Assembly (NCBI GenBank): GCA_046347625.1
Contig: JAXMFU010000007.1
Location: forward strand, 186,001 to 250,000
Length of the DNA: 64,000 bases
From: CAIMUS01 sp046347625
Lineage (GTDB): Bacteria > Pseudomonadota > Gammaproteobacteria > Competibacterales > Competibacteraceae
Direction of reading: 5' to 3'
This document shows positions 37,924 to 47,206 of the stretch, piece by piece; the stretch's first letter is position 1, and each line of letters opens with the position of its first letter. The notes under the pieces were generated by a model. That model saw only the letters and a program-made list of their open reading frames with translations, was not told the DNA's origin and made no database searches. A program made the translations under genes and the position numbers.

Positions 37924-39219
37924 ATGAAACACAACAACACTCTGAACATTGCCCCGGCCGGCGAGACGGCCCCGGCAGCCAATCCGGCGACGACGCACAG
38001 CAAGTTTTCCACCATCAGACAGGGGCTGCTGCGCAAGCTGCTGCGAATGGCCGGCAATCCCACCGTCAGTGTGGTGTTATGGGATGGTCAGGAAATCAGC
38101 CCCGTCGGAACAGTGCCGGTCGGTCGCATCGTGATTCGCAGCCGTAGCGCTTTCGTGAAGCTGTTAAGCCATCCGGACTTGCAGTTTGGTGACCTGTACA
38201 GCAATGGTCAACTGGAGGTGGAAGGCGACCTGGTCGAAGTGATGGAAGCTCTTACTCGCGCCCTGCCACCCATGGCGGAACGCGGTCGGCTGATCAATGC
38301 CCTCAACCGTCTGTACCTGCTCAAACGCAATACCCTGTCCAAAGCACGGGATAATATTTATCACCACTATGACATCGGCAATGCCTTTTACCAACTCTGG
38401 CTGGACGAGCAGATGGTCTATACCTGCGCTTACTTCCCCAGTCCTGCGCTGACTCTGGAACAGGCCCAGATTGCCAAGCTGGAACACGTCTGCCGCAAAT
38501 TACAGCTTAAAGCGGGCGAAACCGTGGTGGAAGCCGGCTGCGGCTGGGGAGCCTTGGCGCTGCATATGGCCCGGCATTACGATGTTACGGTGAAAGCCTA
38601 TAATATTTCCAAGGAGCAGCTGGCCTATGCCCGCGAGCAGGCCTGCCGGGAAGGACTGGCCGAACGAGTGGAGTTCATCGAGGGCGATTATCGCCAGATA
38701 CAGGGAACTTACGATGTTTTCGTCTCGATCGGCATGCTGGAACACGTCGGCCTTAAACACTATGGAGAACTCGGTGATACGATCAACCGCTGTTTAAAGT
38801 CGGATGGACGCGGTCTGATCCATACTATCGGGAGAAATCGGCCGGCACCGATGAGCGCCTGGATCGAAAAGCGAATTTTTCCCGGCGCTTATCCACCGAG
38901 CCTTGGGGAAATGATGCAGTTGTTCGAACCTTGGCGCTTTTCTATTCTGGATGTGGAAAACCTGCGCCTGCATTACGCCGAAACCCTGCGGCATTGGCTG
39001 GTCCGTTACGATGCGGCTGCCGATCAGGTACAGGCCATGTTCGACATCCCTTTCGTCCGCGCCTGGCGCTTATACCTGGCCGGTTCTATCGCCGCCTTTA
39101 CCATGGGAGAGTTACAGTTGTTCCAGGTCGTATTTACGCGCCCGCAAAACAACGCCCTTCCCCGTAGCCGGGAGTTTCTCTACCGGGAAACGAGCCGGGT
39201 GGAAAGCTTCAGTTTGTAG
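37924..39219 (+). CDS. cfa: Cyclopropane-fatty-acyl-phospholipid synthase family protein
   Basis: A 431-residue SAM-dependent enzyme. The N-terminal SCP2-like substrate domain (VVLWDGQEISPVGTVPVGRI) is followed by the CFA motif YHHYDIGNAFYQLWLDEQMV and the SAM site VEAGCGWGALALHMARHY. SIGMLEHVGLKHYGEL is the conserved active-site segment. It methylenates unsaturated acyl chains of membrane lipids. RBS GGAGC lies 7 bp before the ATG. It is followed by the acyl-ligase fusion gene, also lipid-related. Confidence 0.93.
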   Translation: MKHNNTLNIAPAGETAPAANPATTHSKFSTIRQGLLRKLLRMAGNPTVSVVLWDGQEISPVGTVPVGRIVIRSRSAFVKLLSHPDLQFGDLYSNGQLEVEGDLVEVMEALTRALPPMAERGRLINALNRLYLLKRNTLSKARDNIYHHYDIGNAFYQLWLDEQMVYTCAYFPSPALTLEQAQIAKLEHVCRKLQLKAGETVVEAGCGWGALALHMARHYDVTVKAYNISKEQLAYAREQACREGLAERVEFIEGDYRQIQGTYDVFVSIGMLEHVGLKHYGELGDTINRCLKSDGRGLIHTIGRNRPAPMSAWIEKRIFPGAYPPSLGEMMQLFEPWRFSILDVENLRLHYAETLRHWLVRYDAAADQVQAMFDIPFVRAWRLYLAGSIAAFTMGELQLFQVVFTRPQNNALPRSREFLYRETSRVESFSL

Positions 39220-39228
39220 GCACAACCC

Positions 39229-39320
39229 GCGTAGCCCGGATGGAGCAGAGCCGGCGGAGCGCACTCCGGGACCCACCCGTAAACCCCGGATTCCGGCCTT
39301 CGGCCTGCATCCGGGCTACA
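39229..39320. repeat. Inverted repeat GTAGCCCGGATG / CATCCGGGCTAC
   Basis: Arms at ~39231 and ~39308 surround a GC-rich loop with the inner hairpin CGGCCTTCGGCCTG. It separates cfa from the ligase fusion gene and may attenuate transcription or be another extragenic palindrome. Confidence 0.5.
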
Positions 39321-39385
39321 AAACTCTTGTAGGTCGGGCACAGGACGTGCCCGACAGACACCGCCGCAAAACTGCCCTATAACCG

Positions 39386-42184
39386 ATGAATACCACAGCC
39401 GACCGTCAGGCGCGCACCCTGCTCGAACTGCTCAGCGGTTTTCTGCGCGACACGTACCCCGAACGCCGGCCGCCCAGCGTGACTCTGGACAGCCTGCTGG
39501 ACCGTGATCTCGGTCTGGACAGTCTAAGCCGGGCGGAACTGTTGCTGCGCTGCGAGCGGATTTTCGGCGTCAGCCTGCCGGCGGAAGCACTGACCGTCGC
39601 CACGGCGCGCGAGTTGTTAGGACTGTTGCTGGCAAGCCGTGATGGCGGACCAACGGAACAGATTATCGACCTCTCCGTACCGTCGCCGGGGGTGACTGCG
39701 GCGACGCCGGAACGGGCGGCCACCCTGCTGGATGTTCTGGATTGGCACGTCCAGGCGCAACCCGACCGCACCTACCTGACACTTTATGGCAACGACGATC
39801 GGGTCGAACGCGAGCTCAGTTACAGTGCCCTGTACCAGGGCGCGCAGCGGATAGCGACGGGTTTGCGCGGGCGCGGCCTGCAACCTCGGCAGACGGTGGC
39901 GATCATGCTACCGACCGGCGTCGATTATTTTCTCAGCTTCTTCGGCACCCTGCTGGCCGGTGCGGTCCCGGTCCCTCTGTACCCGCCGTTTCGCCCTTCC
40001 CAATTGGAAGAACATCTGCACCGCCATCACCGGATTCTGAACAATGCCCAGACGCCCATTCTGATCACAGTACCCGAGGCCAAACCCCTGGCACGTCTGC
40101 TCCAGGCCCAGGTGGATGCATTGCACCATGTCCTTACTGTGGAGGATCTCCTCGCCACCACCGGACCGGAGTTCTCCCCTCCCCTGTTACGCGCCGGCGA
40201 TCTGGCCTTGCTGCAATATACGTCGGGCAGTACCGGCGATCCCAAAGGCGTGATATTGAGCCACGCCAATTTGCTGGCCAATATCCGTGCCATGGGCGCA
40301 CGGGTGCAGGCCGGTCCGACCGATGTTTTCGTCAGTTGGCTGCCACTTTATCACGATATGGGTTTGATCGGCGCCTGTCTGGGCAGCCTGTATTTCGGCC
40401 TGACGCTGGTACTGATGTCGCCGCTCAGTTTTATGGCGCGTCCAGCCCGCTGGCTGTGGGCCATTCATCGCCATCGAGGCACGCTGTCAGCCGCGCCTAA
40501 CTTCGCCTACGAACTGTGTCTGCGCAGCGCCAACGAAGCCGGTCTGAAGGGACTCGACCTGAGTTCCTGGCGGATGGCCATGAACGGTGCCGAACCGGTC
40601 AATCCGGACACTCTGGTACGGTTCGCCCGCCGGTTCAGCGCCTACGGCTTTAACCCTGCGGCGCTCGCGCCGGTCTATGGGCTGGCCGAAGCGTCCCTGG
40701 GAGTCAGTCTGCATGCCCCGGGCCGGGGGCTGATCCTCGATCGGGTCGAACGGCGGGCATTCATGCAGGCCGGCCAAGCGCTGCCGGTATCACCGGACGA
40801 TACCGACGCCCTGTGTTTCGTCTCCTGCGGCCAACCTCTGCCCGAGCATGCGGTCCGCATCGTCGATGCCCAAGGTCGGGAACTGGCGGAACGACAGGAA
40901 GGTCGGCTGGAATTCCGGGGTCCCTCCTGCACTCAGGGTTACTATCGCAATCCGGACGCCACCCGCCGTCTGTTCGATAACGGCTGGCTGGATTCCGGCG
41001 ACCGGGCCTATCTAGCGAACGGCGAACTGTATATTACCGGGCGGGTCAAGGATCTCATCATTCGTGGTGGCCAGAATATCTATCCCTATGAATTGGAGGA
41101 TGCCGTCGGCGCCATCGCCGGCATTCGCCGTGGCAATGTAGCGGTTTTCGCCAGCCGGGATCCCGCTTCCGGCAGCGAGCGGCTGGTGGTAGTGGCCGAG
41201 ACCCGGCAGACGTCGTCCGAAGCCAGGGCGGAGTTGCGCGCCCGGATTCAGGCGGTGGCGGTCGATCTGTTGGGAACGCCCCCGGACGATATCGTACTTA
41301 CCCCGCCCTATACCGTTTTGAAAACCTCCAGCGGCAAGCTGCGCCGGGCGGCTCTACGAGAGCAATACGAGCGGCATGAACTGGGACAGGGTCCGCGAGC
41401 GGCAGGCTGGCAAATTGCCCGGCTCGTCCTGCAAGGCGGGGTGGCACAGTTGCAACGCTGGTGGCGGCAGGGAATGGACCGGTTGTATGGGGCCTACGCC
41501 TGGGCCGTATTTTTCCTGCTGGTGCCGCCGGTATGGACGGCAATCATCGCCCTGCCCGGACTGCACCGGCGCTGGGTGGTGGCGCGTCGGGCCGGGCGCA
41601 TGCTGGTCCGGCTGCTCGGTATTCGCCTCGACGTACAGGGGCTGGCAAACCTGCCGCCCACCGGACCTTATATTATCATCGCCAATCATTCGAGTTATGC
41701 CGACAGCCTGGTAATAGCCACCCTCATGCCGGTGGACCTCAGTTTTGTGGCCAAGCGGGAGTTGCTGGACAATTTTCTGACACGGCTGCCGCTGCAACGG
41801 CTGGATTCTGTGTTCGTGGAACGGTTCGAGTTGCAACGCAGTGCCGCCGAAGCGCCGCAGGTAACCGAGTTCGTGCGCTCGGGCCGGTCGCTGGTGATGT
41901 TCCCGGAGGGTACTTTCGGAGGAATGCCCGGTTTACTACCGTTCCGCATGGGCGCTTTCATGGCGGCGGTCCAGACCGGCACACCGGTCGTACCGGTCGC
42001 CCTGCAAGGCACTCGAAATCTGCTGCCCGCCGGTTCCTGGTTGCCCCGGAGAACGGCGCTGTCTATCCATCTCGGCGTTCCTCTTAGACCTTCAGGCAAC
42101 GATTGGACGGCGGCCGTCAAACTCCGCGATGCCGCCCGGGCGGAGATTTTGCGTCATAGCGGGGAACCGGATTTGGCTCCATAA
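39386..42184 (+). CDS. ACP - fatty acyl-AMP ligase - PlsC acyltransferase fusion
   Basis: A 932-residue three-domain protein. Residues 1-80: acyl carrier protein with phosphopantetheine Ser46 in DLGLDSLSR. Residues ~100-660: FAAL-type adenylating domain (YTSGSTGDPKGV ~277; YHDMGLIGACLGSLYFG; GYRVKDLIIRGGQNIYPYEL-type hinge). After a hydrophobic segment (AYAWAVFFLLVPPVWTAIIA) comes a PlsC/LPLAT acyltransferase (NHSSYADS ~767, FPEGTFGG ~839). It probably activates a fatty acid, loads the fused ACP and passes the acyl group to a lysolipid. Membrane-bound; substrate unknown. Confidence 0.9.
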   Translation: MNTTADRQARTLLELLSGFLRDTYPERRPPSVTLDSLLDRDLGLDSLSRAELLLRCERIFGVSLPAEALTVATARELLGLLLASRDGGPTEQIIDLSVPSPGVTAATPERAATLLDVLDWHVQAQPDRTYLTLYGNDDRVERELSYSALYQGAQRIATGLRGRGLQPRQTVAIMLPTGVDYFLSFFGTLLAGAVPVPLYPPFRPSQLEEHLHRHHRILNNAQTPILITVPEAKPLARLLQAQVDALHHVLTVEDLLATTGPEFSPPLLRAGDLALLQYTSGSTGDPKGVILSHANLLANIRAMGARVQAGPTDVFVSWLPLYHDMGLIGACLGSLYFGLTLVLMSPLSFMARPARWLWAIHRHRGTLSAAPNFAYELCLRSANEAGLKGLDLSSWRMAMNGAEPVNPDTLVRFARRFSAYGFNPAALAPVYGLAEASLGVSLHAPGRGLILDRVERRAFMQAGQALPVSPDDTDALCFVSCGQPLPEHAVRIVDAQGRELAERQEGRLEFRGPSCTQGYYRNPDATRRLFDNGWLDSGDRAYLANGELYITGRVKDLIIRGGQNIYPYELEDAVGAIAGIRRGNVAVFASRDPASGSERLVVVAETRQTSSEARAELRARIQAVAVDLLGTPPDDIVLTPPYTVLKTSSGKLRRAALREQYERHELGQGPRAAGWQIARLVLQGGVAQLQRWWRQGMDRLYGAYAWAVFFLLVPPVWTAIIALPGLHRRWVVARRAGRMLVRLLGIRLDVQGLANLPPTGPYIIIANHSSYADSLVIATLMPVDLSFVAKRELLDNFLTRLPLQRLDSVFVERFELQRSAAEAPQVTEFVRSGRSLVMFPEGTFGGMPGLLPFRMGAFMAAVQTGTPVVPVALQGTRNLLPAGSWLPRRTALSIHLGVPLRPSGNDWTAAVKLRDAARAEILRHSGEPDLAP

Positions 42185-42225
42185 TATTTAACTCGATGGA
42201 GTCACCGATACCCAGAGGCCGCTTT

Positions 42226-42507
42226 ATGAGCACAACCACCTTTGACACTCATGCTGCTGTTAAGAAGCTCCAAGCGGCTGGATTCAGTGAACAGCAGGCT
42301 GAAGTACAGATTGCCGTTCTTGCTGACGCCTTGGGAGCGGGAACAGCTACTAAACAAGATATTACCGACTTGCGCCGCGATCTGAAGGAAATCGAAACCA
42401 AGCTGACCCGTGACATTCAGGAAATGGAAATGCGCCTTACCGTTAAGCTTGGTGCCATGCTGGTAATTGCTATCAGCGCGGTGGCGACCCTGGTAAAACT
42501 GCTTTGA
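42226..42507 (+). CDS. Small coiled-coil protein with C-terminal membrane helix (DUF1640-like)
   Basis: Start at 42226 (MSTTTFDTHAAVKKLQAAGF). The 93 residues are a helical N-terminus (SEQQAEVQIAVLADALGAG), a coiled coil (DLRRDLKEIETKLTRDIQEM) and one TM helix (LGAMLVIAISAVATLVKLL). The layout matches CCDC90/DUF1640-type proteins common in proteobacteria. Function unknown. Confidence 0.75.
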   Translation: MSTTTFDTHAAVKKLQAAGFSEQQAEVQIAVLADALGAGTATKQDITDLRRDLKEIETKLTRDIQEMEMRLTVKLGAMLVIAISAVATLVKLL

Positions 42508-42520
42508 AGATTACCGAAGC

Positions 42521-42595
42521 GCCGTAGGGTGCGTCCTAAGCGCCTGCCCCTTTCCCCCGGCCGCCAAACCGGTGCGTAGGACGCACCCTACGGTT
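42521..42595. repeat. Hairpin with 16-bp perfect arms (CGTAGGGTGCGTCCTA)
   Basis: CGTAGGGTGCGTCCTA (42523-42538) and TAGGACGCACCCTACG enclose a ~40-nt GC-rich loop with CGGCCGCC. The same unit type occurs near 4924 and 16857. It may end transcription after the coiled-coil gene. The rest of 42596-42830 shows no gene. Confidence 0.55.
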
Positions 42596-42830
42596 ACTGA
42601 ACAAAGGCAATACTGGAAAATCCGGCAGAAGAGGTCTGAATTCCCCTCCTTGGCTAAGGAGGGGTGGCGCGGAGCGCCGGGGTGGTTCGACCTGGCGGAC
42701 TTCTGACGAATCTTCCCCAACTAACGCGTAAGTGCTTGAAAATATTAGCTCCGTTACATGCCTACAAGTGAGCTAAGTGCTTGAAATTATTAGATCGAGG
42801 GGGAAAATCCGTCTGAGCACAGCGCGAACT

Positions 42831-43310
42831 TTAGCGTCGGAGCAGCGCTTCGACCGCCTGGGTGATTTCCTTGGACAAAGGCTCCACCCGCGACGGCCAC
42901 AGATCGGCCAGGTTCCCCTCCTTGTCGATCAGATACTTATGAAAATTCCAGCGCGGCACGCCGGCCTCGCCCAAGTGTTGGCCGATCCAGCGGTAAAAGG
43001 GATGGGCGTCGCCGCCGCTGACTTTCTGCCTGGCGGTCAACGGAAAATCCACCCCGTAGCGGGTAGAGCAGAATTCCTGAATCTGCGTCTCCGTTCCCGG
43101 CTCCTGGGCCCCGAAATCATTGGACGGCACGCCCAGCACGACCAGTCCCCGCGCCCGGTAGCGTTCCCATAGTTTCTGCAAGTCGGCATACTGCGGGGTA
43201 TAGCCGCACTCCGAGGCGGTGTTGACGATCAGAAGAGGACGCCCGCGGAACTCCGCCAGGCTTAAGGGTTGCTGGTTGATATCCATAAAGGTAAAGTCAT
43301 GGGCCGTCAT
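42831..43310 (-). CDS. Glutathione peroxidase (BtuE-like, Cys type)
   Basis: A 159-residue peroxidase. The peroxidatic Cys is in VNTASECGYTPQYADLQKLW; GVPSNDFGAQEPGTETQIQE and VPRWNFHKYLIDKEGNLADL are the other conserved blocks (Gln and Trp of the catalytic tetrad). It reduces hydroperoxides, likely with thioredoxin or glutathione. Two broken copies of its 5' part lie at 46090-46250 and 46980-47062, next to IS remnants. Confidence 0.93.
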   Translation of the reverse strand: MTAHDFTFMDINQQPLSLAEFRGRPLLIVNTASECGYTPQYADLQKLWERYRARGLVVLGVPSNDFGAQEPGTETQIQEFCSTRYGVDFPLTARQKVSGGDAHPFYRWIGQHLGEAGVPRWNFHKYLIDKEGNLADLWPSRVEPLSKEITQAVEALLRR

Positions 43311-43433
43311 CTTTCTACCTTTTGCTTGAAAACCGACTGAAATGCTTGGAAAACGGCTTGGGGGGTTGGTTCCATGCTACGGCCAGCCAGCCGAGCAGTA
43401 TATTAAAGGATTCTTAATAGCTTACATCAGCCC

Positions 43434-44877
43434 CTTTATAGCCAGCAATTCTCATTTTGGCGATGACGCGCTAGAGTAGCCGCATCACCTTGACCGGAAG
43501 TCCCTTAATGAGCGTACCGTTTGGCCCCTTTGTCTTGACGTTGGACGACATCACCCACCAACTTCGCCGGACCTTCGAGCAGTTTACCGACCCGCGCCAG
43601 GGGAAGAACACTCGCTACACGGTGGTGGACGCAGGGCTGAGCGCCTTCTCCGTGTTTTTCATGCAAAGTCCTTCCTTTTTGGAATACCAGCGCAGCTTGG
43701 AGCAAGCCCATGGGATCAGTAACGCCCAAACGCTCTTTGGGGTCCATCAAATTCCCTGCGACAATCAGATTCGCCACTTGCTCGATGCCACCCCACCGAG
43801 TCAGGTGACGCCGATGTTTTCCTACCTGTTCGAGGCCTTGAACCAAGCGGGCGTCATCGACCGCTACCGCGCCGTGAACCAGACGCTGCTGCTCGCCCTG
43901 GATGGCACGGAGTATTTTTCCTCGCGCGCCATCCATTGCCCGCAGTGTTCGAGCCGACACCACACCAACGGTCAGGTGACGTATTCCCATACCGCCTTGA
44001 CCCCGGTGCTGGTCAAGCCGGGGTTGGATAAAGTCATTCCGCTGGCGCCCGAATATGTCCGCCCCCAGGATGGCGCGGAGAAGCAAGATTGCGAACTCAA
44101 CGCCGCCAAGCGCTGGCTGGCCCGCTGGGGCGCCGACTATCGTCCGTTGGGCGTCACCCTGCTGGGGGACGATCTGTACTGCCATGAACCCTTTTGCCGC
44201 GACGTGCTGCAGCAGGGAATGGGCTTCATCCTGGTGTGCAAGCCCGACTCCCACGCTACGGTGTACGAGTGGGTGGACTTTCTCCAGCGCAGCGGCGCGG
44301 TGCGTACCGTGGTCCGGCGCCGTTGGACCGGCCAACGCCGCGAGATCGACACCTATCGCTATGCCGAGTCGATTCCCTTGCGGGAGGGAGAGGACGCGCT
44401 GCGGGTTAACTGGTGCGAGCTCACGACCACTGATGAGCACGGTAACGTGCTCTATCACAACGCCTTTGCGACGTCCCTGGCGCTCAATGACCGGACCGTG
44501 CTGGAGGTCGTCGCGGCCGGGCGCTGCCGCTGGAAAATCGAAAATGAAAACAACAACACGTTGAAAACCAAGGGTTATCACTTCGAGCACAACTACGGTC
44601 ACGGTCAGCAGCAGTTGTCATCGTTATTGGCCAGTCTCATCCTCTTGGCCTTTCTGGTCCACACCGTATTGGAATGGATGGACGACCAATATCAACTGCT
44701 GCGCCAGAAACTGCCCTCGCGAAAACGCTTGTTCAGTGACATCCGCACCTTGACGAGTTACCTGTGCTTCGAGAGCTGGGGAGCTTTGATGACGTTCATG
44801 CTGCAAAGCTTCGAGCCGGCTCCCCCGCCACTAGAAACAGGGTGAAATCGCCAAAATGAGAATTGCTGCTTTATAGC
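43434..44877. mobile_element. Complete insertion sequence with 22-bp TIRs and 9-bp target duplication
   Basis: Perfect inverted repeats at 43443-43464 and 44847-44868 (outer end CAGCAATTCTCATTTTGGCG) bound a 1426-bp element. It is flanked by direct repeats CTTTATAGC at 43434-43442 and 44869-44877. The target duplication is intact, so the insertion is recent. One transposase gene. A deleted relative lies at 46250-46646 and further ends at 63863-63900. Confidence 0.92.
43508..44845 (+). CDS. DDE transposase of the 43443-44868 insertion sequence
   Basis: ATG at 43508 (MSVPFGPFVLTLDDITHQLR). 445 residues with an IS4-like DDE arrangement: LLLALDGTEYFSS, VTLLGDDLYCHEPFCRDVLQ and the YREK-like RWKIENENNNTLKTKGYHFE. 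A CPQC..H metal-binding-like insert (AIHCPQCSSRHH) follows the first Asp. The ISNCY/IS4-type family assignment is tentative. Full-length and probably active. Confidence 0.88.
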   Translation: MSVPFGPFVLTLDDITHQLRRTFEQFTDPRQGKNTRYTVVDAGLSAFSVFFMQSPSFLEYQRSLEQAHGISNAQTLFGVHQIPCDNQIRHLLDATPPSQVTPMFSYLFEALNQAGVIDRYRAVNQTLLLALDGTEYFSSRAIHCPQCSSRHHTNGQVTYSHTALTPVLVKPGLDKVIPLAPEYVRPQDGAEKQDCELNAAKRWLARWGADYRPLGVTLLGDDLYCHEPFCRDVLQQGMGFILVCKPDSHATVYEWVDFLQRSGAVRTVVRRRWTGQRREIDTYRYAESIPLREGEDALRVNWCELTTTDEHGNVLYHNAFATSLALNDRTVLEVVAAGRCRWKIENENNNTLKTKGYHFEHNYGHGQQQLSSLLASLILLAFLVHTVLEWMDDQYQLLRQKLPSRKRLFSDIRTLTSYLCFESWGALMTFMLQSFEPAPPPLETG

Positions 44878-44880
44878 TCC

Positions 44881-44956
44881 TGTAGGAGCGCGCCATGCGC
44901 GCGACTGCGCCGGCTTGTCGGCGCCTGCTGCCATTCGCGAGCCGGTTCGCTCTTAC
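44881..44956. repeat. GTAGGAGCG-family palindrome, diverged copy
   Basis: TGTAGGAGCGCGCCATGCGC..ATTCGCGAGCCGGTTCGCTC. It lies directly after the IS target duplication. Confidence 0.5.
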
Positions 44957-44984
44957 GGATGAACGGGCGGATGATCACATCAAT

Positions 44985-45542
44985 TTAACAAGGTTTTACT
45001 GTATGTCCGAAAAGAAATTCTGTTATATCTTTGAGTGTTTCAAACGAGACAATATCGTTCCCAGAGGACAGCGAAGAATACTCTGAGAGCATTACCAGTC
45101 TACCCACACCGGCACGTCTTCCGGCTTCCATGTCACTTTCCTTATCACCAACCAAAATAGATCTGTTGAGATCCAGGCCAAATTCACTCTTGGCATGGAG
45201 CAACATACCAGGATTCGGCTTACGATCCCACGCGTCTACTTTATATATTTCTAATTTGGCCTCCGGATGGAACGGGCAATGGTAGACCTTTGCAATCGTA
45301 ATACCTCGACTTAGGAATTCATCAATCATCCACCGCGTAAGTTCTTGAAAAGCTTTCTCGGTATAGTACCCCCTTGCAATTCCAGACTGATTGGTTATCA
45401 CAATAGGAAGATAATCCGCTTGCTGTGCTGCCCGGATAAGCTCGAAAATACCATCGAGGAACTCGAAATCCTCAATCCGATAAACATAGTCTTTCTCTAC
45501 GTTGATAACCCCATCCCGGTCCAAAAAGAGTGCTTTTTTCAT
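44985..45542 (-). CDS. gmhB: D,D-heptose 1,7-bisphosphate phosphatase-type HAD enzyme
   Basis: Start at 45542 (MKKALFLDRDGVINVEKDYV). 185 residues with HAD motif I LFLDRDGVI, motif II VITNQSGIARGYYTEKAF, the zinc-site CPFHPEA region and motif IV VGDKESDMEAGRRAGV. GmhB makes heptose 1-phosphate precursors for LPS inner core or surface glycans. It lies 1.7 kb before the glycan-export island, from which it is separated by IS remnants, on the opposite strand. Confidence 0.88.
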   Translation of the reverse strand: MKKALFLDRDGVINVEKDYVYRIEDFEFLDGIFELIRAAQQADYLPIVITNQSGIARGYYTEKAFQELTRWMIDEFLSRGITIAKVYHCPFHPEAKLEIYKVDAWDRKPNPGMLLHAKSEFGLDLNRSILVGDKESDMEAGRRAGVGRLVMLSEYSSLSSGNDIVSFETLKDITEFLFGHTVKPC

Positions 45543-45592
45543 GGCTTGCCAGAATAACAAAAATATAACCGTTCACCGGCACCCAGCTACAC

Positions 45593-45686
45593 CTGTAGGA
45601 GCGAGCTTGCTCGCGATTCGTTCGGACGGTGCCTGAGATGCGGGCTTTGCCTCACCATGGAACTCGCGAGCAAGCTCGCCCCTACA
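45593..45686. repeat. GTAGGAGCGAGCTTGCTCGCGA palindrome
   Basis: GTAGGAGCGAGCTTGCTCGC and the mirror CTCGCGAGCAAGCTCGCCCC with a ~50-nt loop. It lies upstream of gmhB. The following 45690-46090 holds no supported gene. Confidence 0.65.
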
Positions 45687-46089
45687 AAGTGGTTTTTCAG
45701 CATTGAGCACGTATAACACCATCCAAACTGAACCTGGTGAACGGTTACCAAAAAACTGACTCACAAGAAAACCGGACCGTGTTATACAGGAAGCGACTCT
45801 GCTTTGAAAATACCCCTTTTCATCCAGAGGAATGTGCCGGTGCACGTGAGCACTGTCGGCGAGTTCGGAATCAGGCCGCGACGCCATGACCCGGCGAAAA
45901 GCCGATACTCGAGTCTTTCCAGGTTCTATTTTGGTCAGTCAGACGCGAGCCACGCCTGCTGGACCGCAGCGGCGGTGGTGAGGTGTTGCCGCCGTGTCTT
46001 TACCTGGCTTCGAGACCGCGCCCGCCGAAGACCGAACGCTCGGGCCCCTGGTGAAAGCGACCCTACCAGATCGGCGCGTAGGTGGTCTT

Positions 46090-46250
46090 CGGACGGCACG
46101 CCCAGCACGATCAGTCCCTGCGCCCGGTAACGTTCCCACAGTCTTTGCAAGTCGACATACGGCGGGATACAGCCGCACTCCGAGGCAGTATTAACGCTCA
46201 GGAAGGGATGCCTACAAAATTCCACCAGACCACCAGACTTAAGGGTTGCC
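46090..46250 (-). pseudogene. Fragment of a glutathione peroxidase gene (copy 2)
   Basis: Reads LSVNTASECGCIPPYVDLQR then LWERYRAQGLIVLGVPSED, close to the intact enzyme at 42831-43310, and loses similarity on both sides. Like the intact gene it sits just left of an end of the CAGCAATTCTC insertion sequence, so gene and IS may have been duplicated together. Confidence 0.8.
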
Positions 46251-46646
46251 AGCAATTCTCATCGATGACCAGCGCGTGGTGAAAGTGGTCGAGACCGGGC
46301 GCAGCCGGTGGAAAATCGAAAACGACAACAACACCCCGTTGCAAACCAAGGGTTACCACTTCGAGCACAACTACGGCCACGGTCAGCAACAGCTCTCGTC
46401 GTTGTTGGCCAGCCTGATTCTGTTGGCCTTTCTGGTCCATACGGTGGTGGAGTGGATGGATGAGCAATACCAATTGCTGCGCCAGAAACTGCCCTCACGG
46501 CAACGGTTGTTCAGTGACATTCGCACCTTGACCAGTTACCTGTGCTTCGAGAGCTGGGGGGACTTGATGACATTCATGTTGCAAAGCTTCGAGCCGGCTC
46601 CCACGCCTCTAGAAACAGGGTGAAATCGCCAAAATGAGAATTGCTG
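46250..46646 (+). mobile_element. Internally deleted IS derivative (non-autonomous)
   Basis: Left end CAGCAATTCTCAT is fused to the last ~115 codons of the transposase (RSRWKIENDNNTPLQTKGYH to FEPAPTPLETG) and the intact right inverted repeat. About 90% of the encoded residues match the intact IS at 43443-44868. Only ~397 bp remain; the DDE core is gone, so it could move only with help in trans. No clear target duplication. Confidence 0.82.
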
Positions 46647-46979
46647 GGAATTGCAGAATTGCATAGATTATTTGACATAGCGCGATTGCCCTGCTATCAT
46701 AACTTAAGTAGGGTGGTATTTTAACGGGACATGTTGCTTAATCTACTAGAGTAAGGTAGCAAAGGCTGACACAGTGAAGCCGAATCAGACTGGGGATGCA
46801 CCCCAATCCTTGATCTATCAAAAATCACTCAGCTTAGGTAAAAAACTCACTCTAAAAAAGGTAATTTTTGCTCGGTGTCGTGAGCAAGCAATCGGCAATC
46901 TTGACAATATTTGTCAGATCGATGGATCTATGCTAGTATAGCTAATGTTTATGTAGTTTTTACAACTCTCATCCTGAGG

Positions 46980-47062
46980 TTTATAGCCATACTCTGGAGC
47001 GGTGTTAACGGTCGAAATGGCATGATTGCGGAATTCCTTGAGATTTAAAGGTTGCTGTTAAT
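46980..47062 (-). pseudogene. Second fragment of a glutathione peroxidase 5' region (copy 3)
   Basis: On the minus strand it reads PLNLKEFRNHAISTVNTAPE then YGYK, aligned with PLSLAEFRGRPLLIVNTASE CGYT of the intact enzyme, with the active-site Cys lost. It is AT-richer than the other copies, so it is older or from another source. The rest of 46647-47206 contains no gene and probably carries the glycan-island promoter. Confidence 0.55.
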
Positions 47063-47206
47063 ATTGCTATAAGATGCAATGGTGCGTATAGCTTTATTGT
47101 TCCACTAGACACAAAGGCTCCAAATCTGAAGCTGCACTGTAACCTCTACGTTAGGACAACAATTAATTCTCGATCAAGTAATACTGTTATTGCTTAGTCC
47201 GGCAGC

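Noticed and set aside
45690..46080. Frames of ~100 codons upstream of the gpx fragment
   Set aside because: Arginine-rich translations without family motifs, overlapping repeats; not credible genes.
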